A stretch of 64,000 bases of DNA, from the NCBI GenBank assembly GCA_949752795.1, contig OX457061.1, positions 11,923,492 through 11,987,491 of the forward strand, in the 5' to 3' direction. Of this stretch, positions 23,863 through 36,780 are shown one piece after another. This stretch comes from Hyperoodon ampullatus. Its lineage: Eukaryota > Chordata > Mammalia > Artiodactyla > Ziphiidae. Both the position numbers and the translations under genes were made by a program. The first letter of the stretch is position 1. Each line of letters opens with the position of its first letter. Below the pieces are notes generated by a model, which saw only the letters and a program-made list of their open reading frames with translations, was not told where the DNA came from and made no database searches.

Positions 23863-26129
23863 GAGGGGAATGCTCCTCGTGTCTGCCTTATTTTCAGAAA
23901 AGTTCTCAGGGAAGGAAGTTAAGGGAGACGGGAAACGGCACGTCCTAGCCAGAAAAGGAGCCAAAAGGAAGAAATAATTCCCAAATGTCAGGCTGTGGCC
24001 TAGCTCGGGTTGCCGTCCACTTCAGCTCTTCCAGGATTCTCTGGTTTATAGGATGGTATCACTTGAGACTATCATGTTGTTACAGAACCAGCCTACCTAG
24101 GCAGCCCTCAAAACTGTGTGTGTCTGCGTGTCTGTGTGTCTTGGGAGATGCTTGGTGATGCAGAATTTGGAAGTAGGACTCCAGAAGTTGGGTGTAGGTT
24201 TAACTTTTGCTGTGCACAATAGGACGGTGGGAATCTTGAGGACTCTTTCCCTGCCATGGATTATGATTGCCCCCTTGTGGAGAAAATGCTGCACGTCTTC
24301 AGAGTGCCTCAGACCCCAAAGACTTCTCCTTAGGGGAATGAAATTAGTCACTTTTCTTTAGAGCCATCTCTTTAAAACTGGACTAAACATTTTAGACACT
24401 GTACTGGGATACAGGGCCATGGTACTGTAGATATTGAAATGCAAATCCAGAATATCCTTGCTTTGCACCAAAAACACCCTGGACCAACAACACTTCCCAT
24501 TCTACAGAAAAACATTACACATTTTGTGGCCGGGTTCCCGATTAGAGCTCGGACTTCATCACCACGTTTATTTACACTGTTGCTTTTCCAGCCCAGTGAT
24601 AGGGGATTGCTTCGTCCGTATATGCAAAGAGCCAGTGTCTGGTAACCCCATCATTTTGGAGATTACCAAAACTATGTCAGTACCACTTTTTGTGTGGGGT
24701 TTTGTTTTGGGGGGGGTTCTTTTTGCAGTATACCTTGTTTTAGATTTCTTTTTGGGAAACATTTGGGATTGAAATGAACCAGTGGGAGCAGCGGTGGCTA
24801 GTTTAGTGGGTTGGCAAACTGGCAGTGATAGAAAACAAATGACAGGTTCTCTGTGATCATACGTAACAGTGACCCGGGTCCACCAGGAGACAGGGAGGTA
24901 TGTTTTAGAACATCATTCCGAGAGTTTCTGTTCACATATTTTTAATGTGATGGGGGGGCTGCGGGGGGCCGGCAGAGCTGTCCTCCCATAATGCCAGTGA
25001 CATTTCTGGTGCAACCCGGGTGTTTTCCTGCGTCTCTTCCCATGCTGCCTTCTCCCCCCCCGCCGACCCCCCGTTGTGCTCCTCCACTTCCAAATGCCAT
25101 GTCACAACAGCACTTGGATGTGTTTTTCTCAACTGTCATCAGCTCCAGCTGGCAAGACCAACTTCTTGAAACACAGGAAGCATCCAGCGGAAAATATTTT
25201 AATAAAACAGACTCCTCATAAAATATTGTTTTGGGGAGGAAGAAACCAGCCCCACCAATCTGTCAGCATTGTGTCGGGAGACACAAGAAGACAAGCTGGC
25301 GGGCAGGAGCCACATCCTAATGGGCCTTTGTTGCTGGTGGTTCAGTGTTGGGCACACGGACTCGGTGCCTGGCCCTTTAATCTGGCCTGGATTTTCTTGA
25401 ATCACAGATCTTTGTCTCCACTGGGAATATCAAAGTGCATCGGAAACTTAGAGGATTTGGGCGGCAGAAAGAGACACAGGATCTTTGAAGTTGAGGGAAG
25501 GATTCAGTCCTCCCGACTTCTTGCCCCAAGTCTCACTTCCAAAGAAGCACATTAAGTAATTAACTTTGTGGACAGCAAAACGGAGCTGATTAAGAATTAG
25601 ACAGTCTCCACGGCCTCCTGCAGCAGCTCAGCATCTGGAGTTCGTCGAGGCCCAGTAGCGTCGCCAGCAGCTCTAAGGCCACTCCATCCACTGAGGTCCG
25701 TTTTTTGCTTTCTAGCTCACGTCCATTCTTGCATCCATTCATTCAGCAAATATCTTCAAAAACCCGCTAGGTGTGAGCTTCTTAGGACTTTTAAAGGAGG
25801 CCCCAAAGGGAATCCCAGTGCCGACTTCTTTTGACTTGCATTTTCCCAGAAAGAAATTTTTCCCATGTCAAATTTTCTTCCCCAGTGGAAGGTAGGTGTC
25901 CTAGCCCCTCAAAACCATGTGATAGCAATTGGAAGAACAATTTACAAAGACTTCTGGGGAAAACATTCCCTCTGTTTTTCTGTTAACATTAGCTAATTAA
26001 TATTCAGTGACTACTTCTCCTCAAGAAGTATTAGCTACTTACATTATTATTCAGAACAGGGCTGATGGTATGCCCCAAGGATCCCCTAGGGTAAGAATTG
26101 GGGTTAGGAGGAATCAGACAGCTCGGGCT

Positions 26130-26310
26130 GTGGGTCAGAAGCCAGTTGGCAGTTAGTACAGTGGAGCACCTCATGTGTTCTAGGTCCTCTTAAGCGTCCC
26201 TTCCACAGAACAGGAACGCTGGCTCAGAAAATGTATTGACCAGTGTTCCAGGGTCATCCAGTTAGAAGGCGGCATGGCCAGGACTCCAAATGCTGCTCAA
26301 TTTCATTCTC
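26130..26310 (-). repeat. MIR SINE
   Basis: Antisense MIR-like: TGGAGCACCTCATGTGTTCT, GGCTCAGAAAATGTATTGAC and AGTTAGAAGGCGGCATGGCC. Confidence 0.55.
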
Positions 26311-26519
26311 TCCATTGCACTCTGCTGTCCATGGGGGTCCATTGTTCTCCTGGCTTTGCCCAGAGAGACAGCTTTGTGTCCTGAGATGACTTGCCCCGCA
26401 CACCACCTTCCTCTCTGGGGAAGGTTCCCTGGGGTTGGGAACCAGAGCTGTTCAGTCCTCTTCCTGCCAAGGAGGTGGTGTTCCCTGGTGCCTGTGTGTT
26501 CCTATCAGGGGAAGGAAAG

Positions 26520-26690
26520 AGAAGTAACATTTACTGAACATCGCTTAAGATCATGAAGGGTAGGTGGTAGCTTTACCATTTAACAGATGGGGAAACTGAG
26601 GCTCAGAGAGAGGCTTTCCATAACTTGCCCAAGGTCTCAGCACTGGAAAGTGGGGAGGGCCTGGCCCTTTCTTCTTCAGCATCCAGGCTT
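26520..26690 (-). repeat. MIR SINE
   Basis: Antisense MIR: AACAGATGGGGAAACTGAGG, CTCAGAGAGAGGC and ACTTGCCCAAGGTCTCAGCA. Confidence 0.8.
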
Positions 26691-27409
26691 TTTGTTAAGA
26701 ACCTAATTATGACTATGTGCTACTCGTGAGTGGTGAGGACGATGGCGGCTGCAGCGGGCACGGTGAGGTCACAGCTCCCCACCTGTTAAACGTGGGCTTC
26801 GGTTATTTCAGCGGGAGCGTGCATGGCTGCCAGGCCCCAGCATATCTTCCCTTCGGCTTGTTAGATATAGGGCAATTTCCCATCGAATGTGAGACTTTGA
26901 AAGAGCCGACAGCAAGCCCTAAAAGGCAGTGCTGTGCTAAGTACTGCCCGCCCCTCAGAACCACACACAGCGAGCAGACAGAGGCCAAAGGCAGGGGGAG
27001 GGGGGTGACCTACTGGTCCCCAGGTGCCTCTCTCTTTCACTCTTTCACTGCCGTGAGAGTTGGGAGGGAGACAGTCACAAGCAGCCTCCACCTTCTTTAA
27101 TCTTCGCAATAACCCAGAAGGGTAGGGCTGTCTTCCAAGTCCTAATGGTGACGGGGCTTGTGCTCATTGTGGATCTGAGACGTGCCCAGTCCCAGCCAGC
27201 TGCAGAGCCCAAGTTCTTTCAATGCACACCTTGTCCTCTAAAGGTGGCACACAGAACACCCTCCAGTCACCCGTGTCTTGACTGGCTGCAGGCTGGTTAT
27301 TTGGAGTTCCATTGTACTAAGTGAGAATGGTCCAGATTCAGCCGTCAGGGGCCCATAAGCCACTGCCCTGTCACCTCCCTGGCCAGATCCATGCAAAAAC
27401 ATGCTCTTT

Positions 27410-28085
27410 TCCAGTAATTTTGTTTGTTTTTAAAAATAACCTAATAGCCTTATAGGCAGGCTAGAAGTTAGGGAGAAGAGACAAGTTCATTCTGAATCCC
27501 ACTACTTCAGCTCAACTCTGTACTAGAATTTCTGCAGATTCCTGTCCAGTCTTTTTTCTAGATATATTTTGCAGAGCTTCCTTGCAATATCCCATAGTAC
27601 AGACTTGCCTCATGTCCTTGTAAGCCCCGTTGGTGGTGACCACGGAAGATCTCACTGCGTGTATGTGTGTGGTCTGCCTGACCACACTCCTCTTATGGGA
27701 TTTGTAGATTGTTCCAGGTTTTCACAAATGTGAAAAATGCCAAAGTGAATGTCCTTGTTCTCCAAGCTTTTTCTTGTTTTATATCATTGTAAGAACAACT
27801 ACCATTAACTGAGCACTTTACGTATGTTGTTTCATTAAATCCTCACAAGAACTCTGGGGGCGGGGGTAGGTATCATTAGCTCTATTTTATAGAAGTAGCT
27901 GCCACTCTGAGAGGTGGTCACCGCCCTTGGTCACACAACTAGTTAGTGGCAGAGCTGAGCTTCAAACGTCTCTAACGCCAAAGCCCAACCCTTAACCAGT
28001 CTTATAGGCAGATTTCTGCTCCGTGTTACTAAATAACTTTCTGAAAGAATTGTACCACTTCACACTCCCATCAGAACTGTGGACT
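27410..28085 (+). repeat. Old LINE-like repeat carrying a MIR
   Basis: It shares phrases with 36130-36780, such as 'tccagtcttttttct' and the terminal 'ttgtaccacttcacactccc'. An antisense MIR lies within it at about 27790-27995. The family is uncertain. Confidence 0.45.
27790..27995 (-). repeat. MIR SINE
   Basis: Antisense MIR: AACTGAGCACTTTACGTATG, TCCTCACAAGAACTCTGGGG, TGGTCACACAACTAGTTAGT and GGCAGAGCTGAGC. Confidence 0.85.
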
Positions 28086-30202
28086 CCCTGGGAATCTGGC
28101 TCTGGGAGACCCAGAGGAACATGTGGCTGGCATTAGAAATCCTTCTGGCCAAGGAGAACTTCTGCAGGTTGCGCTGCCTGGGCAGGCTGTGTGTGCACCA
28201 AACGGCCAGCCGACACTTCTCAGGAATTGGAGAATCTGCTCATCTGAATTGCACTGCGTGACCCCAGCACCCAAAGCCCCAGAAGATTAAAATAAGATCA
28301 GAAGAAGCTGCCAGAAGCATTTAGTGGGAGCTCTGCCCAGAGACCAGGTCTCAGAACACTTTGCAGTTGTACCTCTTCATGCTGGTTGCACACATGTGCT
28401 GGCAGGAGATGACATGCTGCTCCACCCCCACTTCCCCAGCCCCAGCCTCCTCGAGACCTGGGTTCAGCACAGCCCCCTGGCTGAGGGTCACAGCCGGACC
28501 CCTCTCCCTCCTGCACAGACCCAGAGCTGCTTGAGGGTGGGGGCCTGGTGCACAGGCCCGGCTGGGCATCCGCAGATCTGGGCAGCATCCTGGCCCATCA
28601 GCTGCCAGTCTGAGACCATGGGCAAGTCTCTTTGCCTTCCTTTTCTTTTTTAACGCAATGCCCGTTAACATCTCAAAGAACACAATTTGGGAAACTGCCC
28701 ACAGGAGCCACACTAGCATCCTCAGCAGCAGTGAGTGCTGCGGCCTCACCAATCTGACACTCCCCCCAACACCTCCCCCACGAGCTGCACGCTCCCTCCT
28801 CCCAAGGTCACCATGCCTGGGACCTCTGGTATAGCCGTGACCTGCCATGTTGTACGTCAACCGCACGCACCCACACACACTTGCACACCCCGGTAGCCTA
28901 TGAGCAGGGCAGGGTTGTGTGACCTTCAGCTTTGACTCTTCAAGTCCCCGACCAGAGCCTGGCCCAGCTCTGCTCAGGGATATTTACTGAATGAGTGAAC
29001 AAAGGAACCACTGAGGGCAGCTTACAGCCCAGCGTCCTGGAGATGGGGGAGGGTATCAGTTAACAACCGCAAGGATGGAAAGAGCACCTACTATGAGCCA
29101 GGTGTGATCAGGACGTGAATCTGAAGCTACCAGCACCTGCCCAGCCTGGACCTCTAAGAGCCAGAGACTGTGATCAGCCCCGGGAGCAAATCTCCAAGAT
29201 GCCAGCTGGACCCTGAGCCCCAGGGGGTAGGGGCAGCTGTCTGGGCACTACCCCCTGGCAAGCGGCCAGGACACCAAGCAGAAGGGCGCAGACCCAGTTA
29301 GCAAGGTGAGAGGCTCCTGACCTGACTCGGGGCCCCTCCTCTCTCCAACTGTGGGGTTTGGGCCCCAGAGACAAAGCCAAGCCAGAGGCCAGGCACGGAG
29401 CCTGAGCTCAGACTGGAAAAGCGGGAGCTGCCGCAGAGCCTCCGGGGATGTGCGACAGCCCAGGAAAACCCAGGACGCCCTCGTCACCACCACTTCTGCC
29501 CGCTGCTTGGAAGGAGGGACTCTCCCAGGAGCTGTCACAGTAGGGCGAGTTAGTTCCAGCTGAAAAGCCAAGCCTTTAGGAAGCCCTCAGAAGAGGTGCC
29601 CCATCCTCAAGGTGTCACTGAGCTCCTTCTCCTCCGAAAGGCTTCGCCACCCCAACAAGCACCCTCCCCGTTCCAGATTTCACGTCACCATTTCCCAAGT
29701 GCCTGTTTCAGGCCCGGTCCTTCGATGTATGTCATCTTGGTGAACCTCCCCTGCTCCCCAAAAGTCTTCAGAGTGAAGGCACTGTTAGCCCATTCAGCCA
29801 CGGGGAAACCAAGGCTCTGACAGGTGCCGTGACCTGCCCTGGGTCCAGCACAGATGCCAGGGTCTGCTGGGTCCCACGTCCATGTCCACTGCTTTCTCAC
29901 CAGCCGCCCCCCACCAGCTGCTGCCACGGTCCCTAGAAAAGACTTGGGCTCTCAGCAGGCAGAGACTGTCCTCGGGGCGAGGGGCAGTTGTTCCTCACAA
30001 TCTACACAATTGCTCTTCCAGGTAGGGCAGGCGCCCCCAAGGTGTCCCCTTCCCCGTCTTCCCTCCAGCAAAGGGCATGAAGGGTGGGAAAGTGAAGCCG
30101 GAGCTCTGCGCCTACGTGAGTGTCCACCCAGCACCTGGGAAAGGCTTCTCAGCCTGCTGGGCGTGGGTGTGGACAGGGGAAGTCGGCACTAGTGATCTCT
30201 GT

Positions 30203-30235
30203 GGAAGGAAGGAAGGAAGGAAGGAAGGAAGGAAG
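30203..30235 (+). repeat. (GGAA)8 microsatellite
   Basis: Eight GGAA units followed by a GATA/GACA/ATGG-rich stretch to about 30290. Confidence 0.95.
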
Positions 30236-31214
30236 ATAGACAGACGGACAGAGACGGGTTGATAAATAAATGGATGGATGAACAAAGGTTGCAAAGACAA
30301 AGGGCACCACCAATCCAAGAGATGGAGATCAGGGCAGCTGAGCCCCCCATCATCCCCTGACCTCGCACATGGCCTTCAGCCCTCACGCTGCAGGGAGGCC
30401 CTCCTCCAGCTGGTGCCTGCCAACCCTGCCTGCCTCTTCTCTTGAAACCCCACCCCAGCCTCAAGCCCCTGTGCCCCCTCCTCCACAGAGACACCTCCGG
30501 GCCATTGTGCGGCCTCTACTGGACTCAGATTAAAAGCCTCATGTCACCTCCCAAATGGAGGCTTGTCCAGCAGCCCCTGAGCCAGGCACGCCCACCACTG
30601 CACTGTGGCCGAGCAAGTCCCTAACAGGGTGGGCAGGACCTGGCCTCATACTCGCCCGTCCCCTCTGGACCAGTCCATGTGACAGGAAGACGCCTTCTCA
30701 TTGGTGGTCACGACTCATTACAGCAGTGAGTCTCTCATTACTGTTCTGAAGTAGATACTCACATACTGCTGAGTACAAAGATCCCATGTCCAACAGCTTC
30801 CCGTATCTGTCATCAGCCCTTCCTCCCTGGGAACAGTCCCAGCCTGGCCCCAGGCCACACAGGGAATAGCTCCAGTGCAAGTTCTGGAGCGTCCCCCGTG
30901 GGTCCTGCACCAAGCTTGTTTCCCCCAGAGACCCCTCTGACTTGCTTCAGAGGCTTTTTCTCTGTTTTTAACCCGTGCACGTGCTAAGGTGTGCTCTAGA
31001 GTGTCGGCCCTGTGTAATGGTGCTGGAGGTGAGGCATGGCGGCGTCTCTAGGCGGGGGGCACTCTCAGATCATTCTGATGTGCTGTGACATGCCCAGCTG
31101 GGGACCGGTGACTTTGACCGGGAACGTCTTTGAAAGCAGGGGCCACCCTATTTGTCCTTGAACACCTAGGGGAGACTCTGCTCAGGGTGAAGAGGCCCAG
31201 AATTTATTTGTTGG

Positions 31215-31410
31215 CAGGTGAGTGTGGCATCTGGGTAGTAACTGAACATGCGCTGGGCACTGTGCAAAGCCCTTTACGAATATTTTCATTCAACTTTTGT
31301 GGTAAGACACACTGGAGGGCTATATAATCCCCATTTTGCAGCTAAGAAACTGAGGTTCAGGGAGGTACAATGACTTTCCTGAGGTTGTCTGGCTGGCACG
31401 TGGGGACTGG
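31215..31410 (-). repeat. MIR SINE
   Basis: Antisense MIR: CATGCGCTGGGCACTGTGCA, CCCCATTTTGCAGCTAAGAA and ACTGAGGTTCAGGGAGGT. Confidence 0.8.
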
Positions 31411-32429
31411 TGGAAGGCTGGACAGACGGGCCTCGTCCAGGGGCCTGTCCCTGCCTGTCAGCCCCACAGGAGCCTCGTAATCAAGGAATGCCAGAGCGGC
31501 CAAGACATTTAAAAGTAAAGATCCTTTGTGCAGGAGTGAAATGATCCTTTAAAAAATGATCACCAGCTCCCCTCGTTACCTCTGGAGACCAAGTCCTTGC
31601 TGACTTTTTCCCCTTCTTTATCTCAAGTACATTTAAATGTCAATTAAATTTGAAATATCTACATTTGTCAGCATTTCATTTTGGGCCAGCGTGACGTGCT
31701 GCTGATTTGTCCACGCGATGTGACACATGAAAAAAACTCTCGAGATGCAGATCTTCCTCATTAAAAAATAAGCCTGTGCGATCCCGGCACGGCAGAGAGC
31801 CACAGAGCACGTCCCCGCTTCCTGACGCCGTGTCTCTGACATGGTATTTAAAAAGGAACAGCCGCGCCTGTCACCACTGTCACACACGCGCGCTAGCCGG
31901 CGACACGTTAAACCAAACATTAGAAAGGGTTCGGGGAGTCATCTGCATGGGAACTCCGTGCCGAGATGAGGTGGGCAGAGGCGGAAGCCGCCGTGGGAGG
32001 TGATGGGGTCTGAACGTGATGGACAGCGGGCCTTTCTTTCTCGCTGAGTCTCCGGCAGTCCTTGCTGGGTAGCCAAGTTCGCCATGACCTGCCTTTTCAC
32101 AGACAGCTCTTTGTGTATAATAAAATCCAGGCAAGTGGTGGGTGGCAGACTGCAGGGTAGTAGCTGAATTGGGTTAATGAGGGAAGAGGTACGCGCTTTT
32201 CTTTCTTCATATTCTGCCTTAAGTAATAAAAAATTTAAACCTGGACATATTCGACGGTTCATCCTTTATCTCTGACAAATATCTGACTGTATGTTTCATG
32301 GGAGAACATGAGCAGCTGAATTTAAATAAGTTTATTTTGAAATCTCACCTTTTATCAAAAGCGGAAGGGGAAACACCCTACCCCTTATTTCACCGTTTCA
32401 GGTCCACAGAACTGAAGAGGCAGGATCGC

Positions 32430-32625
32430 AGAGTGGTCCAGAGTTAGGCATATCTGGATTCCGTGCTCTACCCTTAACTTCTGTGTGACACTGGGCAAGT
32501 GACTCCCCCTCTCTGAGCCTTGGCTGCTTTATCTGAAAAATGAGGATGTGATGAGTAATTAATCAGAAACTGTACGGACAGCGTTTAGCCCAACACTTGT
32601 AAATACTGCAAGTGTCATCATCCTT
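32430..32625 (+). repeat. MIR SINE
   Basis: Sense MIR: CAGAGTTAGGCATATCTGGA, TGACACTGGGCAAGTGACTC, CTCTGAGCCTTGGCTGCTTT and TTATCTGAAAAATGAGGATG. Confidence 0.85.
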
Positions 32626-33564
32626 ATCCATGTGGTCCAAAGCCTGGACCTGAAGAAACTCTGATCAAACCACATGGCAGAGTTCTCATCTGGGTGTTCC
32701 GTCACTCTTCAGAGACAGATGGTGTATCCAGGAGACACCCTGGACCTCTTCTTGAAGTCAAGACTGCCCGACCAGCCTGGCCTGGCCAGAAGAGCTGGCT
32801 GGAGAGGAAAATGGTGAACTGTAAAGTGAGGCTCCCTGTCTCCCCCCACCACACCCCCAAGCGCCCTCCGTGATCTCACGTGTGGGAGGCACTGGATTTT
32901 GAAAGTGACGGGAGGTGCAGCAGCCTGAGCTGAGCCTGAGCACAAAGGCTCTTTGCTCTTGTGTGAATCCAGACATTCCTAGCATTCAGCTAACGTGCCA
33001 AGCTGTGCTCTCTGCTTACTTGTCAAAGCCAGAGGAGGGGGCTGTGCTTGAATGGGTGTTGGAAAGGCGTTCAAGATGGATTTGAGGGCCACCCAGAGCC
33101 TCTTTCAATTTGACCCAAGCAGAGGTGTGGGTCCCCCTCATACACATCTACCTCCAGCCCAGAGGACAGGAACGAGAGGGCCCTGGACTGGAATCCCTGC
33201 TCATCACTTCCTGGCTGGGTGGCTTGGTCATACCTCTCCTCTTCACACCTCTCCTCTTCATGAAGTGTTCAGCTAGGACTGGGTCTGCTCACTACAAGCA
33301 TGCGGGAGGTGCCTCTCGGTTGGGTGCATGGATGAACAGACGGACAGGTGGATGGATGGACTAATGGCAGTCTCATCCTCTGTAAAATCTGTACAGCGAC
33401 GCCTCTCTGCTTCTTGCTGGGGAGAGAGATAGAAATAACCTATGTAAAGCCCGTGGCACAGTGCCTACTTGTGGATATTATTTTAAGCATTTTTCTGAGA
33501 CTCTCACCTGCCCCAATATACCTAACACGCTCACCCCCAAACGTGGTCCCGTTCTACAGGTCTA

Positions 33565-34212
33565 TATTCTTTTTCATGTTCTTTTCCATTATGGTTTATT
33601 ACAAGATATTAAATATAGTTCCCTGTGCTGTACAGTAGGACCTTGTTGTTTATCTGTTTTATATGTAGTCGTTTGTATCTGCTGATCCCAAACTCCTGAT
33701 TTATACCCCCCCTTCCCCTTTGGTAACCATAAGTTTTTCTATGTCTGTGAGTCTGTTTCTGTTTTGTAAGTAAGTTCATTTGTATCATATTTTAGGTTCC
33801 ACGTATAAGTGATATCATGTGATATTTGTCTTTCTCTGTCTGATTTACTTCACTTAGTACGATAATCTCTAGGTCCATCCATGTTGCTGCAAATGGCATT
33901 ATTTCATTCCTTCGTATAGCTGAGTAATATTCCATTGTATATATGTATCACATCTTCTTTATCCATTCATTTATCGATGGACATTTAGGTTGCTTCCATG
34001 TCTTGGGCTATTGTGAATAGTGCTGCTATGAACATTGGGGTGCATGTGTCCTTTCACATTAGAGTTTTCTCTGGATATATGCCCAGGAGTGGGATTGCAG
34101 GATCACATGACAACTCTAGTTTTTTAAGGAACCTCCATAACATTCTCCATAATGGCTGCACCAATTTACATTCCCACCAACAGTGTAGGAGGGTTCCCTT
34201 TTCTCCACACCA
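33565..34212 (-). mobile_element. LINE-1 3' fragment, antisense to DENND1A
   Basis: The + strand reads as the reverse of an artiodactyl-type L1 end. The 3' UTR part (TAGTTCCCTGTGCTGTACAG and TTGTTGTTTATCTG) is at 33620-33660. The reverse complement of 34054-34212 encodes a degraded L1 ORF2p C-terminus ([20 protein letters not shown], then [11 protein letters not shown]). The copy is 5' truncated and lacks most of ORF2, so it cannot move. Confidence 0.88.
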
Positions 34213-36129
34213 GAGAGGGGACCCTCTTATACTGCAGCCACGAGCTGAGAAAAGGGGCATGTGCCTGGCGGGGATCCAGAAGAGGGGTGAAGCGGGTGTG
34301 TACGGGGCCTAGTCTCTCCAGTACGCTGGCTTCCGCTCATTCCCTTAGCAAACTTTCCTCTGCACTAACGCTGTGCCATGGGTGGGGAGAGAAAGAAGAA
34401 TGTGCCAGGGCCCCTGCCCTTGAGGACCTCCACTCAGAAATAGAATTGCAAGAGGTTCAACTGTATTAACGAAGTGCTAAACCACACAGCCCAAGGAGAA
34501 GCCAGCTCTGTCTAGGGAGAAAACTCTGCTGGGAGCTCCAGGAAAGCTTTGTAGAGTGCGGTTTGAGCTGAGTCTTGCAGGCCAAGGGCAATCAGTGCAC
34601 CAGGCAAAGACAAGGGCAGGTGGCAGGAGGTGGCAGGGAAGGAACGCAGCGGTGGGCAGGGCCAGGCGCAAAGCACGGTGTCTTCCCTTCTTGGAGCTTG
34701 GACTTGGCGTCCCTCACCCCACCCACCCAGTGTGTTCCATGAGCTCCCCAGAATGCAGCCTGAGGCAGGGTGCCTGCCCCCCTGCTCGGGAGGACAGTCC
34801 AGTTGCTGGCGAGTGAGAGCAGGTCCCCCAAACTTTTAAAACAGACGAGTAAGTCATTCCAGACACACCTAAACATTAGTATTGCTGACATTTTGCCCAC
34901 CGCATGAAATCGCAGTTCAGAGCAGCGGGTTTGCAGGTGTGAAGCGGGAGAGTGATGAGGTCAGGGCTGTGATTCAGAACAGGATTCCAGTGGCCATGTG
35001 GAAAGTGGCCCTCCTGCTGGGCCTTGTTTTATGTCCCAGTGGATGAGGCAGGAACTGAGCAGCCTAGCCCCTGTGCTGGCCAGGGCACATTTCTGCAGGT
35101 CAGACCTTCCCACCGTCTCTCCTGAGTTCAGAGGAGAATGAGCCTCCTAGGCCACGCTTCCACCAGTCCAGGACAGGCTGAGATGCGTCTTGTCCCTGAC
35201 ACCCAGCAAGGCAGCCTGGGAGAGGAGAGGAGCACTGTGACCTCCCTGTGCAGCCCCGGGCAAGTGGCTTCCCCTCTCTGAGCCTCAACCTCCCCTTCAG
35301 TAAGAGGACAAAAGTCTTTGGCTGGCTAACTTCCAGGGACAATGCGAGGAAATGAAGGGTTCAGGTGTGACAGTGCTGGGGAACTCACAGCCCTGGGCGC
35401 CAGCTTTGGTTCCACTTTCAAAAGGGCAGCATATATTTGGGTAACAACTGGCTTATGACTGGTGATGGTGGATCATAGCAGCAGCCGATCACAATCCACT
35501 CTCCCAATCCCCCCAGGGATAGTTGCTGTCCCTCACTTACCCTCCGGCCCTGGTTCCCATGCACTTTTTTGGACATGTTTCCTCTTCCTGAAATGAAACC
35601 GGAAAGGAATTGCGTCATATAAGGCAAAGAAAGGAGACTGCTCTGGCTGAGGGTGGAGGGGAGAGGAGATAGCCCCCCATCAGGTACCCCTGCGTCTCCT
35701 ACCCCACCCACCTCCCCAAAGTTCACCATTGCCCCTGGGATCCTCGGTGTGCGTCCAGCCCGCTGTACAGGGCAGAGGTGTGGGCTGCCTGCTCCCCAGC
35801 CACGTGCCGGAGCAGCAGCCATGGAGCCGGGATTTGAACCAAGGGCTGCGGGGTCCAGCTCCCGTCTCCCGAGCACACACCTCTCACGGGCCCTGGTCAG
35901 TGTATAATTCATAAAAGCCGGCGTGGAGTTTCTCTGGGCTGTGTATGTGTTTGTGTTTATAGAGGTAGAGCTCACAGGTGGCTGACAAGGGAGATGTATT
36001 TTTTATAACAATGAATATTTAATTTCCACATCACAGATGAAAAAGACTCTCTGAAGAGGCATCTGAGGGAGACTCCAGAGAGCGGCCGCTAATCAGAAAA
36101 GGGCCTTCTCGCGAGTCCTCTTCCACATG

Positions 36130-36780
36130 GCTCACTTTCTTCTTTAGCTTTTTTATTTTTTATTTTTTCCTGATTATTGAAGTAGATATGCACATTGGAG
36201 AAAATGGAGAAGACACAAAAATAAAATTTGGCAGAGGGGAAAAAATCCATAATCCACTAGCTTTTTAAATTTATTTATTTATTTTTTCGGGGGGGCTGCT
36301 TTGGGTCTTCGTTGCTGTGCGTGGGCTTTCCCTGGTTGCGGCGAGCGGGGGCTACTCTTCGTTGTGGTGCATGGGCTTCTCACTGCAGTGGCTTCTCCAA
36401 TGCAGGGGACATGGGTCCCCTAGCTTTTGTGGACATTTAGACACATACCTTTCCAGTCTTTTTTCTGTGCATTTTTCCATAAGCAGATGAGAGAGAATGC
36501 AGTATAACTGCAAGTCTGCATCCTGACTTGTAGATTTTTCTTTATATACATTATAGTTAATGGGAGGATACTCTTCAGCCAACCATACCATAATTCACCT
36601 CACCAGATTCCTACTGCGGAAATTTAGGTTGTCTCATGTTCTATAAACATAGCAGTAATGAACATCTTTGTGCATAATTTGTTGCTACATTGGAGTTATC
36701 TAAATGCAAGTGGAATCACAAGGTCATAGATGCATTTAAGGCTCTTGACACAGGTGGCAAACCCACAGTTTCTTTTCTGT
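36130..36780 (+). repeat. Old LINE-like repeat split by a SINE
   Basis: The stretch has the pattern of an old mammalian LINE tail: an A/T-rich start, then phrases like 'cctttccagtcttttttct', 'ttaggttgtctcatgttc' and 'gaacatctttgtgcataa'. The antisense SINE sits inside. A related copy appears at about 27410-28085. I cannot assign the subfamily. Confidence 0.5.
36266..36419 (-). mobile_element. CHR-type SINE, antisense, with inverted 5' end
   Basis: From 36266 the + strand is the antisense tail and 3' part of the whale SINE: a T-rich tail, then CTTTGGGTCTTCGTTGCTG, GCGGCGAGCGGGGGCTACTC and so on. It then switches to sense sequence, CCAATGCAGGGGACATGGGT, normally near the element's head. CTAGCTTTT repeats on both flanks (36257-36265 and 36420-36428), so the rearranged piece came in as one insertion. 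Confidence 0.8.

Noticed and set aside
23428..23964. 178-codon - strand frame overlapping the MIR601-like site
   Set aside because: No family resemblance; the hairpin similarity is on the opposite strand and explains the sequence better.
34054..34260. Frame with [11 protein letters not shown] that looks protein-coding
   Set aside because: It is the degraded end of L1 ORF2 inside a 5'-truncated copy, not a host gene.
35418..35975. 185-codon - strand frame in DENND1A intron
   Set aside because: No similarity to a known family, and composition matches intronic sequence. No splice context or repeat origin was evident.
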